A stretch of DNA of 64,000 bases from Liolophura sinensis (GCF_032854445.1 NC_088303.1:10919501-10983500); one strand, 5' to 3'; positions 46,301-58,887 are shown, numbered from the stretch's first letter. Numbers and translations are program-made. Notes: a model not told the origin generated them from the sequence alone.

Positions 46301-48490
46301 TGTGAAAAGAAAGGACGAGAATGTAGCGTTACCGGGTACCCCATTCAATGTCAACTGTTATTGGCTGAGATTTCGTGACGTTGTTGTTGATATGCAAGAC
46401 GATTGTCAGTGTGGACCTTACTACCGCACAGTAGGCTGTTTTTTTTTTGTACCCCATGGTTGCTTTATTACGTGTTGGTAACATTCACCACCAGGTGTTT
46501 GTGGGGATATCGCCTTCAACTTGCAGTGTAATCTGTGTAGAAGCTCAACATTTCGCAGTCCAATGACGACAGTTACGTTTAGTTTTGAGCTTTTCTTGTC
46601 TGGTTCAAATCCTAGCTGACTGACATTCTTCCATCATTTTGCGCGTCGACGTAAGTTTCATTTGAAGATTGCAGCGATGTGCCTCGTTGTTGTTGTTGTT
46701 TTTTTTTTTAGGTGTGACGGTCTTTGGGGATTTAGGACACGTCACCATCTTGGTATCTGATCGTTATGGTTCATATAATAGACTTTGTGAAAATTTTTTT
46801 ACATATGTTTATACCGTTGATGACGTTTCAGAATGATATTTTTACCTAATTCGGTTAGTAGAGTGGATGAGTGTGTTAAATTCACTCTACCAAAGGCATT
46901 CCTGTTAAAGTATGCTCATGTTGTCAATATTGTACAACAAAAACTCATAGACTCATAGTACTGTAACAGTTTTTGTGAAATATGAGGGTCCTATACAGTG
47001 TATTTTATATTGGCTGTCACAGTAAATTTATCCTTTCCTACTTCTTCGTGTATATAATGAAATAATATTGTAGAATATTGTGTGGAAGCATCTATTGACA
47101 TGGATTCCATATATATATATATGGATTTTCTGAAGAGTTAAGCACCTTTGCCAGATGGGACATCAAACTTTCATAACCACACATCTAATTATGCCAGGTT
47201 CAGTTAAATGCAGACTACTGTTTCATAACAAACTGACAGATTCTGACATGCTGTTACCACATATATGTTGTTGTTAATCTCTAACATATGCATGTGTTCT
47301 TGAAGGTGGGGCATCACTAACTATAAACTATACAGCAATTTGTTACATCCACTGTGACCTTTTGAATCAGAGCATTGTATGCAGCTCAATAACATCTCCT
47401 ATTAGTGGCCTTTTTTAATCTGAATAGTGTTTTTGGCCGTATTGACATACACATGTATGCCACCTTGTTTTTGGTTAGAGATGTGTACGTAACACAGCTG
47501 CCACAGATTACCTAAACACTACAGAGTACACATTGTTGTCTGTTTATTGATCAATGTCCATCATCTGATGACAATAGAGCTGAATTAGCTGTTTCAGGAG
47601 AAAATTGTGGTAATTTTCGTAGACTTTACCAAAGGTGGATATACATGATAGTGCGCTGGTCAACTTGAAATCTTTAAAGAGCAACTCAAAACCCCTATGG
47701 GGGTGCACCAGCACCAGCAAATTTAAGGGTTGTCATGATGTGAAAAGTCACATGTTTTCTGCATCTTTATAGTTTTATTACAAGCAGTTTGGTGTTGAAG
47801 GATTTTGAAAAACATGTTGTGATTGCATTCATTTCAGTGAAGTTCTTTGACTGTTTTTTGTTCTTTTTTTGGATACAGTGTAAATTCAATAATTCCGAGG
47901 GTAACCTGGAAAAATTCTATATTGTAAAGAAGTGAATTCAGCAGTTCTTCTGTAGTTTTGTTTCAGCTGACCACTGTTCAGTTGTGTAATACCATGTCCA
48001 TGTATGGAAAATGTTGAAGTGTAGATAAATTGAGGATTAAATATATGTGGGTCTCTATGCATAAGGCTTGTACATGTGTAGATATTTATGCATGTATTAT
48101 ATCATGGGCCACACAAAATGTTTGTGATATCTGCTTGCAGTTTTTCCATTGCCATGAGGGGATAGATTTTAATCAGGTGAGGGTAACAGCCTTTTGGGAA
48201 ACATAACATCAGTGGTATGAAAATGTGACGTAAATCAGACAAGTATTGCTTTATCTGTTTACACATAGGATGAATACATATAGAAACATATCCTGGTTGG
48301 TCACATGCACATGTATATCAGCTGAGTCAAATGGGATTCTCTGCCAAGTACCACTCCCAAAAGCCATTCCTATGAGTCTGCAGCTCTGTAGTAAGCTTGG
48401 AGCATTGATTAGAGCTGCCCTCCGTCGTTGAAAACAGTTCATACATTACTTATACATGTATGTATTAACGCAATGAAAAAGTCATAGTAT

Positions 48491-48497
<7 letters not shown>
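43381..48497. other. Gene-poor stretch
   Basis: No convincing exon on either strand apart from the SINE listed separately at 45125-45590. AT-rich, with an ATATATAT run near 47110. Confidence 0.55.
45125..45590 (+). mobile_element. SINE family B, with tRNA-like head
   Basis: The head reads GTAGTGGTAAGAGACGCTTG (A-box-like) with B box AGGTTCAATCCCGGCC near 45185. The 3' part has GTCATGTGACTGAAAAATTG and TTAAGAGCGACGTTAGACCC, then an AAGCACTCTCTCACTCACTC tail. The 465-bp length suggests an insertion or two nested copies. Confidence 0.78.
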
Positions 48498-48500
<3 letters not shown>

Positions 48501-48525
<25 letters not shown>

Positions 48526-48526
48526 G
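48501..48526. repeat. (TA)n microsatellite
   Basis: About 26 bp of TA repeats preceded by GTATGTATGTGTG. Confidence 0.9.
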
Positions 48527-48644
48527 CTTTTTTTTTTTAGATTGAGACTTGATAGACCGCAAAAGCTTGTGCTTGATATTTTGCTGTGAAAAACGGTTTA
48601 CGTAATAATATGAGTCTACAGCACAAAGATTAATTTATGCATGA

Positions 48645-48886
48645 GGGGGCCTGTGTGGCTTAGTTGGTTAGCCCGCTAGCACAACATAGTGACCCAGGAG
48701 TCTCTCACCAATGCAGTCGCTGTGAGTTCAAGTCCATCTCATGCTGGCTTCCTCTCCTGTCATACGTGGGAAGGTCTTGCAGTAACCTGCGGATGGTCGT
48801 TGGTTTCCCACACCATAATGCTGACGTTGTATAAGTGAAATATTCTTGAGTACGGCGTAAAACACCAATCAAATAAATAAATATTT
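48645..48886 (+). mobile_element. SINE family A, full length
   Basis: Complete element: tRNA-like head GGGCCTGTGTGGCTTAGTTG with GTTAGCCCGC (A box), B box GTGAGTTCAAGTCC, body CATGCTGGCTTCCTCTCCTG, CTGCGGATGGTCGTTGGTTT, tail GTGAAATATTCTTGAGTACG, GCGTAAAACACCAATCAAAT and AAATAAAT. Confidence 0.93.
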
Positions 48887-49794
48887 TATGCATGATATTT
48901 TTTACTTTTTGTATGGTTTTACATTGTACATAATTGTACATGTAGTTGTCCAGGAAACATAAGAATTGTTTATTTGCCATTTTTTTTGTGGTGCTTTCAT
49001 GTTTCTTCATGTTTTTATCAGTGCACTCAAATTTTCGGTTTCTGGCATCAAAGTTGTCCTATTTTTTGTATTTTTCTTCCCATTGAAATAGGATTCTTTA
49101 GTTCATAAAGTTCATAACATGTACATGTAGTTAATACTTCTTGGTCAGCTTTGACTGTTTACTCCCAGTAATCCGTCAGCCAAAAAGCTTGACAATCTAG
49201 TCATGCATCATAATAAATTTTTGTGAACTGATATATTTATCCCCGACTGGCTAGCAAAATAGGCCCACAATATTTTACCTACAATTGACCTATTTTGTGT
49301 GATGATGAACCCATTTTTCACTTCAGTCATGAAATTTCAAACATGGATTTAATGTTGGGCATCCAGAACATGTTAGATTTGAAAAACTACATGTACTGGG
49401 GCCTAATCAGGCCTCAGGAGGGCAGGGTCTGGAACCACCGGTGAAAGGCACCTCATTGTTGAATATTTCGATTCTCATACATTCTTAAGGGCCTCGGTTC
49501 CTACTGTTGACCTCCACACCACATGCACACCACAACACGTACCTAGCCTGAAAATTCAGTCTCAGGATGGCTAGTATTTACTGATATGTGGAGAACTCTG
49601 CCGTCCCGTGTGACATGTGTTCATGTGATCATCACATTGTACAATAACTACCCCATACCATCATTAAAAAGTTGTTTGTTGAGTAAATTTAAAATAATTC
49701 CTGGTGCTGATGCGAATGTTTGGAAATTTCATGCATCTGTGAAATCACTGTTAGTCCATATCCCCCCCCCCCCCCCACTAACCTCTTATCAACA
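48887..49794. other. Intergenic, no feature recognised
   Basis: AT-rich with a poly(C) run near 49760-49775. No exon or repeat body recognised. Confidence 0.5.
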
Positions 49795-50173
49795 GACTCT
49801 AATGAATGTGAGGAAACCCTCGACCATCAGTAGGTTGCTGTCAGAATTAATTAACACGTACTGGCAGAAATGAACCCAGATTGCTAATTACCATGATAAC
49901 TACAGATTGGAGGCCTCAGTGGCTGAGGTGGTTAGCACACCAGCGCAAAGCAGTGACTCCGAAGCCTCTCACCAATGTGGTCGCTGTGAGTTCAAGACCA
50001 GTTCATGCTGGCTTCCTCTCCGTCCGTACGTGGGAAGGTCTGCCAGCAAGCTGCGGATGGTCGTGGGTTTTCCCCGGGCTGTGCCCGGTTTCCACCCACC
50101 ATAATGGTGGCCGCCGTCGTATAAGTGAAATATTCTTGAGTACGGCATAAAACACCAATCAAAAAAAAAAAAA
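49795..50173. mobile_element. SINE family A pair: inverted fragment and full-length copy
   Basis: 49795-49870 is a minus-strand body fragment (GAGGAAACCCTCGACCATCA, GTAGGTTGCTG). 49905-50173 is a full plus-strand element: head GGAGGCCTCAGTGGCTGAGG, GTGGTTAGCAC, B-box GTGAGTTCAAGACC, TCCGTACGTGGGAAGGTC, CATAATGGTGGCCGCCGTCG, tail GTGAAATATTCTTGAGTACG and poly(A). Confidence 0.92.
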
Positions 50174-50734
50174 TCTGTGGCTCATAGACAGAGAATAGTC
50201 TTGCACACAACTTTATCATGCACTTTTTCGTCCCAAACAGAAACTTACTTTTTTGCTTTATTGTAAGTGCACAAGTATATATCATTCTGTACATTCTTAT
50301 CTAAGTATTAACTGGTTACAAACTTTAGTTTGTGCTGTGGTTGAAACACACCATGGCATTGGAGGTGTGAGGTTAACAACCTATGCACCCAGGAAGTAAA
50401 AATGTATGCTTGTGAGTGCAGTGTATGTATGAGTATTATTGCTATGGATATGTTTCATAATGTGCCTTGATTGTCATGTAGTGTTGTTAGGGTTTTATCT
50501 GATAAGCCAAGTTTCAATAGATGTAATCCGACAGGTCACGTCTGTATTTAAAATGACCATAAGGATAGATGTAGGTGAATACTTTAACTTGTGGTACAAT
50601 TTGCACATCATGTGACCATTGTCTTATCACTACAGTATGTAATGCTATAGTGACAAATTAAGGTTTTTGTTTTCGAACGTATCAGAATGTTACACCTTTA
50701 AATAAGTTTTCTATACTTTTTACCCATTCTGAGA

Positions 50735-52770
50735 TGCAGTGTGGATAAGGGTCCTGGGACAGGAAGACGTAATGTGGATCAGGGTGCGGGAACAAGAAGA
50801 CATGTAATGTGAATCAGGGTGGAGGGGACAAGAGGACATGTAATGGGGATTAGGGCACAGGGGACAAGAGGACATGTAATGTGAATCAGGGTGGAGGGGA
50901 CAAGAGGACATGTAATGGGGATTAGGGCACAGGGGACAAGAGGACATGTAATGGGGATTAGGGCACAGGGGACAAGAGGACATGTAATGTGAATCAGGGT
51001 GCAGGGGACAAGAGGACATGTAATGTGGATCAGGCTGCATGGACAAGAGGACATGTAATGTGGATCAGGGTGCAGGGACAAGAGGACATGTAATGTGGAT
51101 CAGAGTGCATGGACAAGAGGACATGTAATGTGGATCAGGGTGCATGGACAAGAGGACATGTAATGTGAATCAGGGTGCAGGGGACAAGAGGACATGTAGT
51201 GTGGATCAGGGTGCAGGGGACAAGAGGACATGTAATGGGGATTAGGGCACAGGGGACGAGGACATGTAATGTGAATCAGGGTGCAGGGGACAAGAGGACA
51301 TATAATGTGGATCAGGCTGCATGGACAAGAGGACATGTAATGTGGATCAGGGTGCATGGACAAGAGGACATGTAATGTGGATCAGGGTGCATGGACAAGA
51401 GGACATGTAATGTGGATCAGGGTGCATGGACAAGAGGACATGTAATGTGAATCAGGGTGCAGGGGACAAGAGGACATGTAATGTGGATCAGGGTGCAGGG
51501 GACAAGAGGACATGTAATGGGGATTAGGGCACAGGGGACACAAGAGGACATGTAATGTGAATCAGGGTGCAGGGAACAAGAGGACATGTAATGGGGATTA
51601 GGGCACAGGGGACAAGAGGACGTGTAATAGGGATTAGGGCACAGGGGACAAGAGGACATGTAATGGGGATTAGGGCACAGGGGACAAGAGGACATGTAAT
51701 GTGGATCAGGGTGCATGGACAAGAGGACATGTAATGTGGATCAGGGTGCATGGACAAGAGGACATGTAACTTGGATCAGGGTGCATGGACAAGAGGACAT
51801 GTAATGTGGATCAGGGTGCAGGGACAAGAGGACGTAATGTGAATCAGGGTGCTGACAAGAGGACATGTAATGTGGATCAGGGTACAGGGACAAGAGGACA
51901 TGTAATGTGGATCAGGGTGCAGGGGACAAGAGGACATGTAACGTGGATCAGGGTGCAGGGACAAGAGTGCATGTAATGTGAATCAGGGTGCAAGGAAAAG
52001 AAGACATTTAATTTGGTTAAAGGCTGCCTGGAAAAGAGGACATGTAATGTGGATCAGTGTGCATAGACAAGAGGACATGTAATGGGGATCAGGCTGCATG
52101 GACAAGAGGACATGTAATGTGGATCAGGCTGCATGGACAAGAGGACATGTAATGTGAATCAGGGTGCAGGGGACAAGAGGACATGTAATGTGGATCAGGG
52201 TGCATGGACAAGAGGACATGTGATGTGGATCAGGCTGCATGGACAAGAGGACATGTAATGTAGATCAAGGTGCATGGACAAGAGGACATGTAATGTGGAT
52301 CAGGGTGCATTTACAAGAGGACGTGTAAGGTGGATCAGGGTGCATGGACAAGCGGATATATTATGTGGATCAGAGTGCATGGACAAGAGGGCATATTATG
52401 TAGATCAGGCTGCATGGACAAGGGGACATGTAATGTGGATCAGGGTGCAGGGACAAGAGGACATGTAATGTGGATCAGGGGGCAGGGAGCAAAAGGACAT
52501 GTAATGTGGATCAGGGTGCATGGACAAGAGGACATATAATGTGGATCAGGGTGCAGGGACAAGAGGACGTGATATGGATCAGGGTGCATGGACAAGAGGA
52601 CATGTAACTTGGATCAGGGTGCATGGACAAGAGGACATGTAATGTGGATCAGGGTGCAGGGACAAGAGGACATGTAATGTGAATCAGGGTGCTGACAAGA
52701 GGACATGTAATGTGGATCAGGGTGCATGGACAAGAGGACATATAATGTGGATCATCATCAGGGTGAAGGT
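50735..52770. repeat. Large 35/36-bp minisatellite
   Basis: More than fifty copies of a 35-36 bp unit: GACAAGAGGACATGTAATGT then GGATCAGGGTGCATG. Two main sub-variants (GGATCAGGGTGCATGGACA and GGATTAGGGCACAGGGGACA) alternate in short runs, which indicates repeated local duplication. Antisense frames rich in HPDPHYMSSCP simply translate the unit. Confidence 0.95.
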
Positions 52771-54279
52771 ACAAGAGGATTTGCAGTGTGGTTGATCTTG
52801 GACACGAGAAGATATGTACAAGACAGTTAAGGTAGTAGAGTAAAGAGAAGACGATTGAAGAGTAATGCGAAAACTGGTGTGAAGACACGGCGGTTGTAGA
52901 TTAAACACGGGCGGTTGTAGTGTAAAGATAAGAGGGTTGTAGAATAAACAGAAGATAGTTTCAAAACTCATAGTCGTAGAGTAAAGAGATGAAGGTTTCG
53001 TTGATTCAAGTTTAGGGGGAGAAATTTTGTGGGGGAGGTTTTGGTACGGCATGTCTCGTAAAATGAACCTGGGCAGACGTTTTACGCCAAGGCGGAAAAG
53101 TCTTGTACCTGTAAAGGAAGAAAGGTAGTTGCCCTGCTAACATCACTCGACCATTGTATGTGGAACAGCTGTTTGACATATTTCCGATTTCCTTTACATT
53201 CATCGTTATCTTTAAACTCAGTCTTCAGCATGAAGAACTGTGCTAGATGAACCTGTTGCCTTTGGGTATGATGACGTTGGATAGCATAGTTATTTTTTTT
53301 CTGTCTGTTGATTAAACATACTTTGTTGTGGGCATCTCCTTGGTCGATCCTTCTGGAGGCTTATTTTATACCAGCACCATTGACTATGCTTGTTTCGGCA
53401 CGGATTCGTGACGTCAACGATGTTTGGAATCGTGTCGTGAAAAGCCATCCATCCGATCGCGTACACATGTAGAGAAAATTCAGCTTTTTCTGCGCCGTTG
53501 CGTAGTGACTTCATATAATTTAATATCTCATTCCATTTTAAAAGTTAAAATTCTTTTCATGTTAAAGTTAAATTCTTTTCATGTACAGGATCGCCCGAGG
53601 GATGCATGGGCAGTGTAAGACATATTATACTTAATCAGTACCACCTCATTATCTGTTCAGTTTTACTTTAAAAAGTTACCTTCCCCGGGATATCAGTGGG
53701 TTCCGGTACTGTACTTGTAGGCTACATGTACATACAGTTATCTAACGGCCCAAAATAGGGAAGTAGGATCCGGGTGGATACTCCTTGCAAGCAACAGATG
53801 CGGCATACCATACACAATTCGCTTGCACACATACAGGTAAAAAGACAGTTTATAGTATAAATATGATTCGTGTCGAACATTTCGGACAATAGATTTCTCC
53901 CGCCATGCGCATGACATTTCTGGGTTTTTGTATTGTGAAACAGATTTGTATACAGTGTGCATGAGAACAACTACAGCTGTTATCTGCGATCCATTCCTTT
54001 CTATCGTCGTCCTAATTCCAGCGTCTTTCTTATTTCCCTGTTGGACGCTTAACAGGTACATGCTGTTGTCGGCTTGGATTTCATATACCGGCGTAGACGA
54101 CTTTAAAGCTTAACCTCGATGCACATTGACGCCAGAACTGAGAGCTCCATCATGTCCTAATCTCACTCTTCATAGCCCACAAAAGACCAGTTGTATGTGT
54201 TGTTTAGCGACAGAAAAAATGTTAATTTTGTTTAAGTCTTAATGCATTTAGATTAAGTATATCAGACAGTTGTTCGCTT
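52771..54279. other. Gene-poor stretch
   Basis: 52790-53040 is purine-rich with loosely repeated GTAGAGTAAAGAGAAG-type sequence, possibly a decayed array edge. No exon recognised on either strand. Confidence 0.45.
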
Positions 54280-54522
54280 TAGATGACGACAAGGAGTCTC
54301 TCACCAATGCGGTCGCTGTGAGGTCCCAGCTCATGCTGGCTTCCTCTCCGGCCGAAATGGGAAGATCCCCCAGCAACCTGCGGATGGTTGTGGGTTTCCC
54401 CCGGGCTCTGCCCGGTTTCCTCCCACCATAATGCTGGCCGCCGTCGTATAAGTGAAATATTCTTGAGTACGGCGTAAAACACCAATCAAATAGATAAATA
54501 AATAGATAAATAGATGACGACA
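54280..54522 (+). mobile_element. SINE family A flanked by a 12-bp target-site duplication
   Basis: The element body (GGTCGCTGTGAGGTCCCAGC through CACCAATCAAATAGATAAAT) is bracketed by TAGATGACGACA at 54280-54291 and 54511-54522. The tRNA-like 5' head is missing. The exact direct repeat supports LINE-type target-primed insertion of a 5'-truncated copy. Confidence 0.93.
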
Positions 54523-54829
54523 TATAGTCACTGGTCACTTGTTACAGTCTTGGAACGCGTATAATTGTAAGTATGGAATTTTTTTTTAGGGTGGGTCATA
54601 AGAAAAAATCCCACCAAGCTCAAACTTCTTGAACTCCATGAGCGAGAGGGATATTATCCAGTTTGTCAAGGTTAGCTCACAACTAGAGGGTTTTGTCACA
54701 AGGAAATAAAATTGCCCATAAAAGTAAAAAAACATACCGCAAGGAGTTGTCAAGGTTTGCGATTAAGGTCGCAACCCCAAAAAAATCAGCTCAAATCAAA
54801 CTGTTATGATATCCCGCGACAAATCTCGA

Positions 54830-55620
54830 CGGATCACCCCAGATGTCCTCGCAACTATTTAATTAGCGTTCATAATCATGCTAGAATCATGTTGTGCATG
54901 CTTACTTTAGACATAAAGAGAATGCCTTTTATCAAGTATTTTTGGAAACAAAGGTAGAGACATGTTCAAGGTTTCGGTACAACATTTGCTAGTTGCTATT
55001 TAATCAACATTCATCAATAAAATTGTTTCAGGTGTTTGTTAGATTCATGTTATACACACTTTTGATGAAGACTTTTCATGTGTGTAAAGTGTTACAGACA
55101 AAGGCTGAAACGGATTGTTGGTGCCTCATCAGCGTGACCCCTGTGACCTCGACGTTGTTTAAGATTTCTGCAAAATTCGTATTGGTGGCATTGATGTAAA
55201 GGGAAAGGTTAAGAGCGACTCATGCCTTGTAAGGAGTGTGTCGCTTTACATCACTGCTACCAATAGACAAGCTTAACATTTGGAGCCTGGGAGACGCGCA
55301 TAGGCTTGTTTAGCCTGAGCTCCATCACTTGTCTCCTCCCGGGGAACAACTTAATCAGCATTCATCCGTAAAATTGTTGCAGGTCCTGGTTAGAATCATG
55401 CTGTACGTAGTCTAGATAAAGCGAATGCATGTGTATATGAAGTATTATTAGAAACAAAGGTGGAGACGGATTGTTTGTGTTTTGAGACATAGCTTCCTGG
55501 CTCATCACCCTGACCCCAGTGACCTGGCGTTCTTCAACATTTCTGTACCAAATTTGCTGTTGGTGGCAGTGATGTAAAGCGAAAGGTAGAGAGCGACACA
55601 TGCGCTGTAAGGAGTAAATT
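54830..55620. repeat. MITE-like elements with terminal inverted repeats
   Basis: Units of about 360 bp. 55243-55268 (CGCTTTACATCACTGCTACC) is inverted at about 55555-55582 (GGTGGCAGTGATGTAAAGCG), giving about 25-bp TIRs. Another right end (GGTGGCATTGATGTAAAGGG at about 55185) directly precedes it, and their junction forms a hairpin. Inner sequence is repeated at 54840-54960, 55000-55150 and 55340-55520 (TGTTAGATTCATGTT/TAGAATCATGCTGT, GAAACAAAGGTGGAGACGGA). Confidence 0.7.
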
Positions 55621-57102
55621 GGAAGGGAAGCCTGGGAAGGGGGTGAAGTACCGGCATCCCCTTGACTGTCAAGTGCTGCACCAATATCGTCAAAAATGTG
55701 CCTACATCTTCTTTTTAACTTGTGCGTGCATTGGTATCAATATTTACGATTATCATCGTCGATGTGAAGCCACAAAGTCATTCAGATTTGTTCATGATTT
55801 TATCCACTCGAGTCCTCCGAACGTTATACACTAATCTCCATGAAAGTTTATATACATCATCCTATAACCTAAAGTTGCACTTTCTTGATTATCCCATACA
55901 CACTTTAGTCTGACTCGTGCATACATCTTATTGTATGTATGTATTGAGCTATGTGATTCCAAATATTTCTCCGTTGTTGTGCAGATACACCGTAACTGCT
56001 AAAATATCGTTCGCTTATAATACATTTTTGTGCCCAGTTTAATGTTGTGTAACCGCAGATCAGATTTGAATTTGCTTGGACAGCGGAGACGAGGGGCATT
56101 CGGGATGTCCGTTTACTATTTTTTTTAGGGCTTTTATTCTCTTCAAAGGACAATTTAAACAATTAAACAGATTGTAGTGAGCGCTTTTTCCCCCCCAGAA
56201 TTTGAAAGCTCGCTGGAATGCTGGGGAATTCCCCTGTGAAACCAGCTTGACGAAATTATCGCGGGTCGAGAGGATGTATTTGATAAGAGGGGCCAGGGTG
56301 GGACTGTCAGATATATTCATCTTCCGTAATAGGCGATGTTGTAAAGTTTACCGGAGAGATTGTAAATGTCCTGATTAATGGTGCCACGAGCTCTTGGTAA
56401 AGGTTGTCACATAGTGCATTTCTTGAAATCCCCTCCCCCAACCCTCAGTACCCTCGCGGTACACGAAAGCACCATGTGGGTCAAACTGGTGAAGGCTGCC
56501 CGTTTGAAAATGCAGGAGGTGGAACTTGGACCGTGTATGTTTCCGTTCTTTCTCGAGTATGTACATGCACATGTTTGCATTTTGTGTGTCAGAATAGTTG
56601 GTCAAGCAGTGTTCGATGACTGTCATTTTACGTGCTGTACTCTGTTTTGCGTGACGCTCGGTGAGTTATATTTGTATCCTAATCATTCTGCTGGCAGAAT
56701 GCCAAATCCTGAACCTGCTGCGTACTGTCGGCCATTTACCTTTGTAAAGTAGTAATATCAGCTTGAATCTCTTACATGCATACAGACGTTATTAGGGAAT
56801 ACATGTATATGGTGAGAGCTATATGATAAAGTCATACAGATGTCCAGCATCTGTTATTAACAGTCTACTTGTACATCTAGTTCGACAACGCCACCGATCT
56901 CCCATTTCGAAAAGTGAAACGGAAAATTGATCACCATAATATAAGCTTTATATGTGTGCAAGGTTTTCATGTGAACTATGAGAAATGAAGACTTGAAAAA
57001 ATTGGGCTGCCGGATTGAATGTAATGGTTATTAAATCCTTACACTTGAGAGGTTCATGAATTATCAACAGATTAGACGATTGGAGACAAAAGAGTAAAAC
57101 GT
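55621..57102. other. Intergenic, no gene recognised
   Basis: Open frames such as 56378-56752 (+) and 56060-56320 (-) lack recognisable motifs or convincing splice context. No repeat body recognised. Confidence 0.45.
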
Positions 57103-57108
57103 TTTATT
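57103..57108 (-). promoter_or_regulatory. Candidate poly(A) signal for the minus-strand exon
   Basis: AATAAA on the minus strand about 100 bp after the stop at 57207-57209. Confidence 0.45.
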
Positions 57109-57206
57109 CCATCGCCAAATGTGGGTTTGGGAAAACAACTGCTCTCTGTATTGTGTATATACTAGTTCGTGACGACCCTTAGACAAGTGCAAGCGCCCCA
57201 CCAAAA

Positions 57207-57442
57207 CTAGGTTAAAACTTTCAAAATGAAATTTAACCAGGGCTTCAGTTCTGTACCATCCATGTTATACAAGTAGAGATTAGTGACAAGCTTGAGCACA
57301 AGGGGTAATGCCCGACAAACTTCCTGCAGCATTACTTTTAGATGTACTTTCATTTTCAAAATCTCTGCAGCTGCCCTGGTAGGAATGATGGCGTACTCTG
57401 CATTCGTCTGTTCCAACTTCACCTGCCCAGTACTGAGCACAG
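57207..57442 (-). CDS. Candidate terminal exon of an unrecognised gene
   Basis: On the minus strand an acceptor (ACATTTATACAG) at 57443 opens a 78-codon frame that ends in TAG at 57209-57207. The translation has normal amphipathic composition (TNAEYAIIPTRAAAEILKMK, then LKVMLQEVCRALPLVLKLV and DGTELKPWLNFILKVL). An AATAAA follows about 100 bp later. I do not recognise the family, and I find no upstream minus-strand exon between here and 58.9 kb, so a pseudogene fragment remains possible. Confidence 0.35.
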
Positions 57443-57613
57443 CTGTATAAATGTAAAATATGTATACATATAACGTGTCGCGTTTACACCCCCAACGTTT
57501 TAACAGAGAATTAAAATTTTTGTATATACAAGAAGACAATTTCACGACACTCACCTTGATTTCAAACTGAGGAACTTGTCAACATCACTCTACAGTCGCA
57601 GGGTTTTAGACAA

Positions 57614-57737
57614 TAGAGACTTTTAGTTAGAAGTTACAAATTGCAACTTCCGACTTCTAACTTCAGATTACAGTTAGTTTACATATTCTAGTTCTAAACC
57701 ACGAGTGTAACTTGTAACTTCTCACTAAAGGTCTCTA
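57614..57737. mobile_element. Short MITE with 25-bp terminal inverted repeats
   Basis: TAGAGACTTTTAGTTAGAAG (57614) is matched by the reverse complement of CTTCTCACTAAAGGTCTCTA (ending 57737), about 22 of 24 positions over the full arm. The element is 124 bp. TA at both outer ends fits a Tc1/mariner-type TA target site. Confidence 0.7.
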
Positions 57738-58329
57738 ATGCTATTTTTACGCTACGGTACTCTTAATTCTCAGAAGTAGTTTGACCTCCATTCCATGAAG
57801 ATGTGAGGTTAAATACATAAAGGGTGTTTATCCTAAAAGAAACTGAAAGTCGATACACATGCTGTAGCCTTGCGTCAGGCATGATATTGGATTAAGTTTG
57901 TACGGTTTAAATTTAGATCTGATCCACTTCCTCCTATTTTGACATTATCGTGGGTCTTTCCAGCACTTAACTACAATGTCTCCTCTATGTAAGTATAGCA
58001 GTCTCATACATAAATATTTCAGTCCATGTTGTTGGTTGATAGAATTATTTTGCCTCTTCCAGATTTTATGAATGTATCCAGTAGACAAGTGATGCTGCAT
58101 TGAATTCTAACCAGGTAAGTACCAAGTACTCAGGGTGCATCTGAAGCCGTATCACGGCGGTCAGGTTTGCAGCTGGAGTTTACCATGTAGAGATCTGAGT
58201 AAATCCGAGCACCTGGCCAGGTACCTATAAGACAAGGGTTGACCTGGAATATGCATACGCTTTACTTTAAAACAGATATAGTACATGCAATGTTAAATCC
58301 AATAGTTTTGCAGTGGTGAAGGAAAGAAA

Positions 58330-58600
58330 GATTTTATAGTGTTACATTAACACTGACCTTCTAAAGTGTTTTAATCTAACATCTTATATTAAATTAACAC
58401 TTTCAGCAATTGTTCGGCATTGGAAAACGCTAAAAATTCTGTCAATCTAACATTGTGTTCTAAGTTGTTAACACTCTCTAAAGTGTCTGGAATTTGACAC
58501 GTTACCAGCTCGTCAAACCATGTTGTTATCTAACACTATCTTATGTCAGATTAACGGTTTTAGCTGTTGTGGTCGAAATTGTAAATATTGAAAACCTTCT
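58330..58600. repeat. Palindrome-rich TAACACT/AGTGTTA repeat
   Basis: Motifs AGTGTTACATTAACACTGAC, TAAATTAACACTTTC, TTGTTAACACTCTCTAAAGT and TATCTAACACTATC occur on both strands at irregular spacing. This fits a decayed palindromic nonautonomous element. Confidence 0.45.
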
Positions 58601-58887
58601 TATCTTAACATTTTGCTCCAACTTTCAAACAATCTTTACGTGGGTAACATTTTAATATTTTTGCACTCGGATTTTAAAGCATTTGTGTGAATGGTTTTAA
58701 CAATTGAACATTTGCTGTTAAAGAGAGTACCTGCTTCCATTACAAATCTTCCATGGAAAGTTTAAATACCAGTGGAATCCTGTTATTCCAGTCACTAAAT
58801 CCCATGAGTTGCTTGGTGAGGAGTTATCAATATCGCCAGTTATATAATAGCGGTATACTAGTGGTAATCAGACAACTTTTGTTGCAG

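Noticed and set aside
50720-51964. Antisense frames with repeated HPDPHYMSSCP-type sequence
   Set aside because: Translations of the 35/36-bp minisatellite; unit length makes several frames stop-free by chance.
56378-56752. 124-codon plus-strand frame with overlapping minus-strand frames
   Set aside because: No motif, signal sequence or splice context on either strand; overlapping open frames suggest chance.
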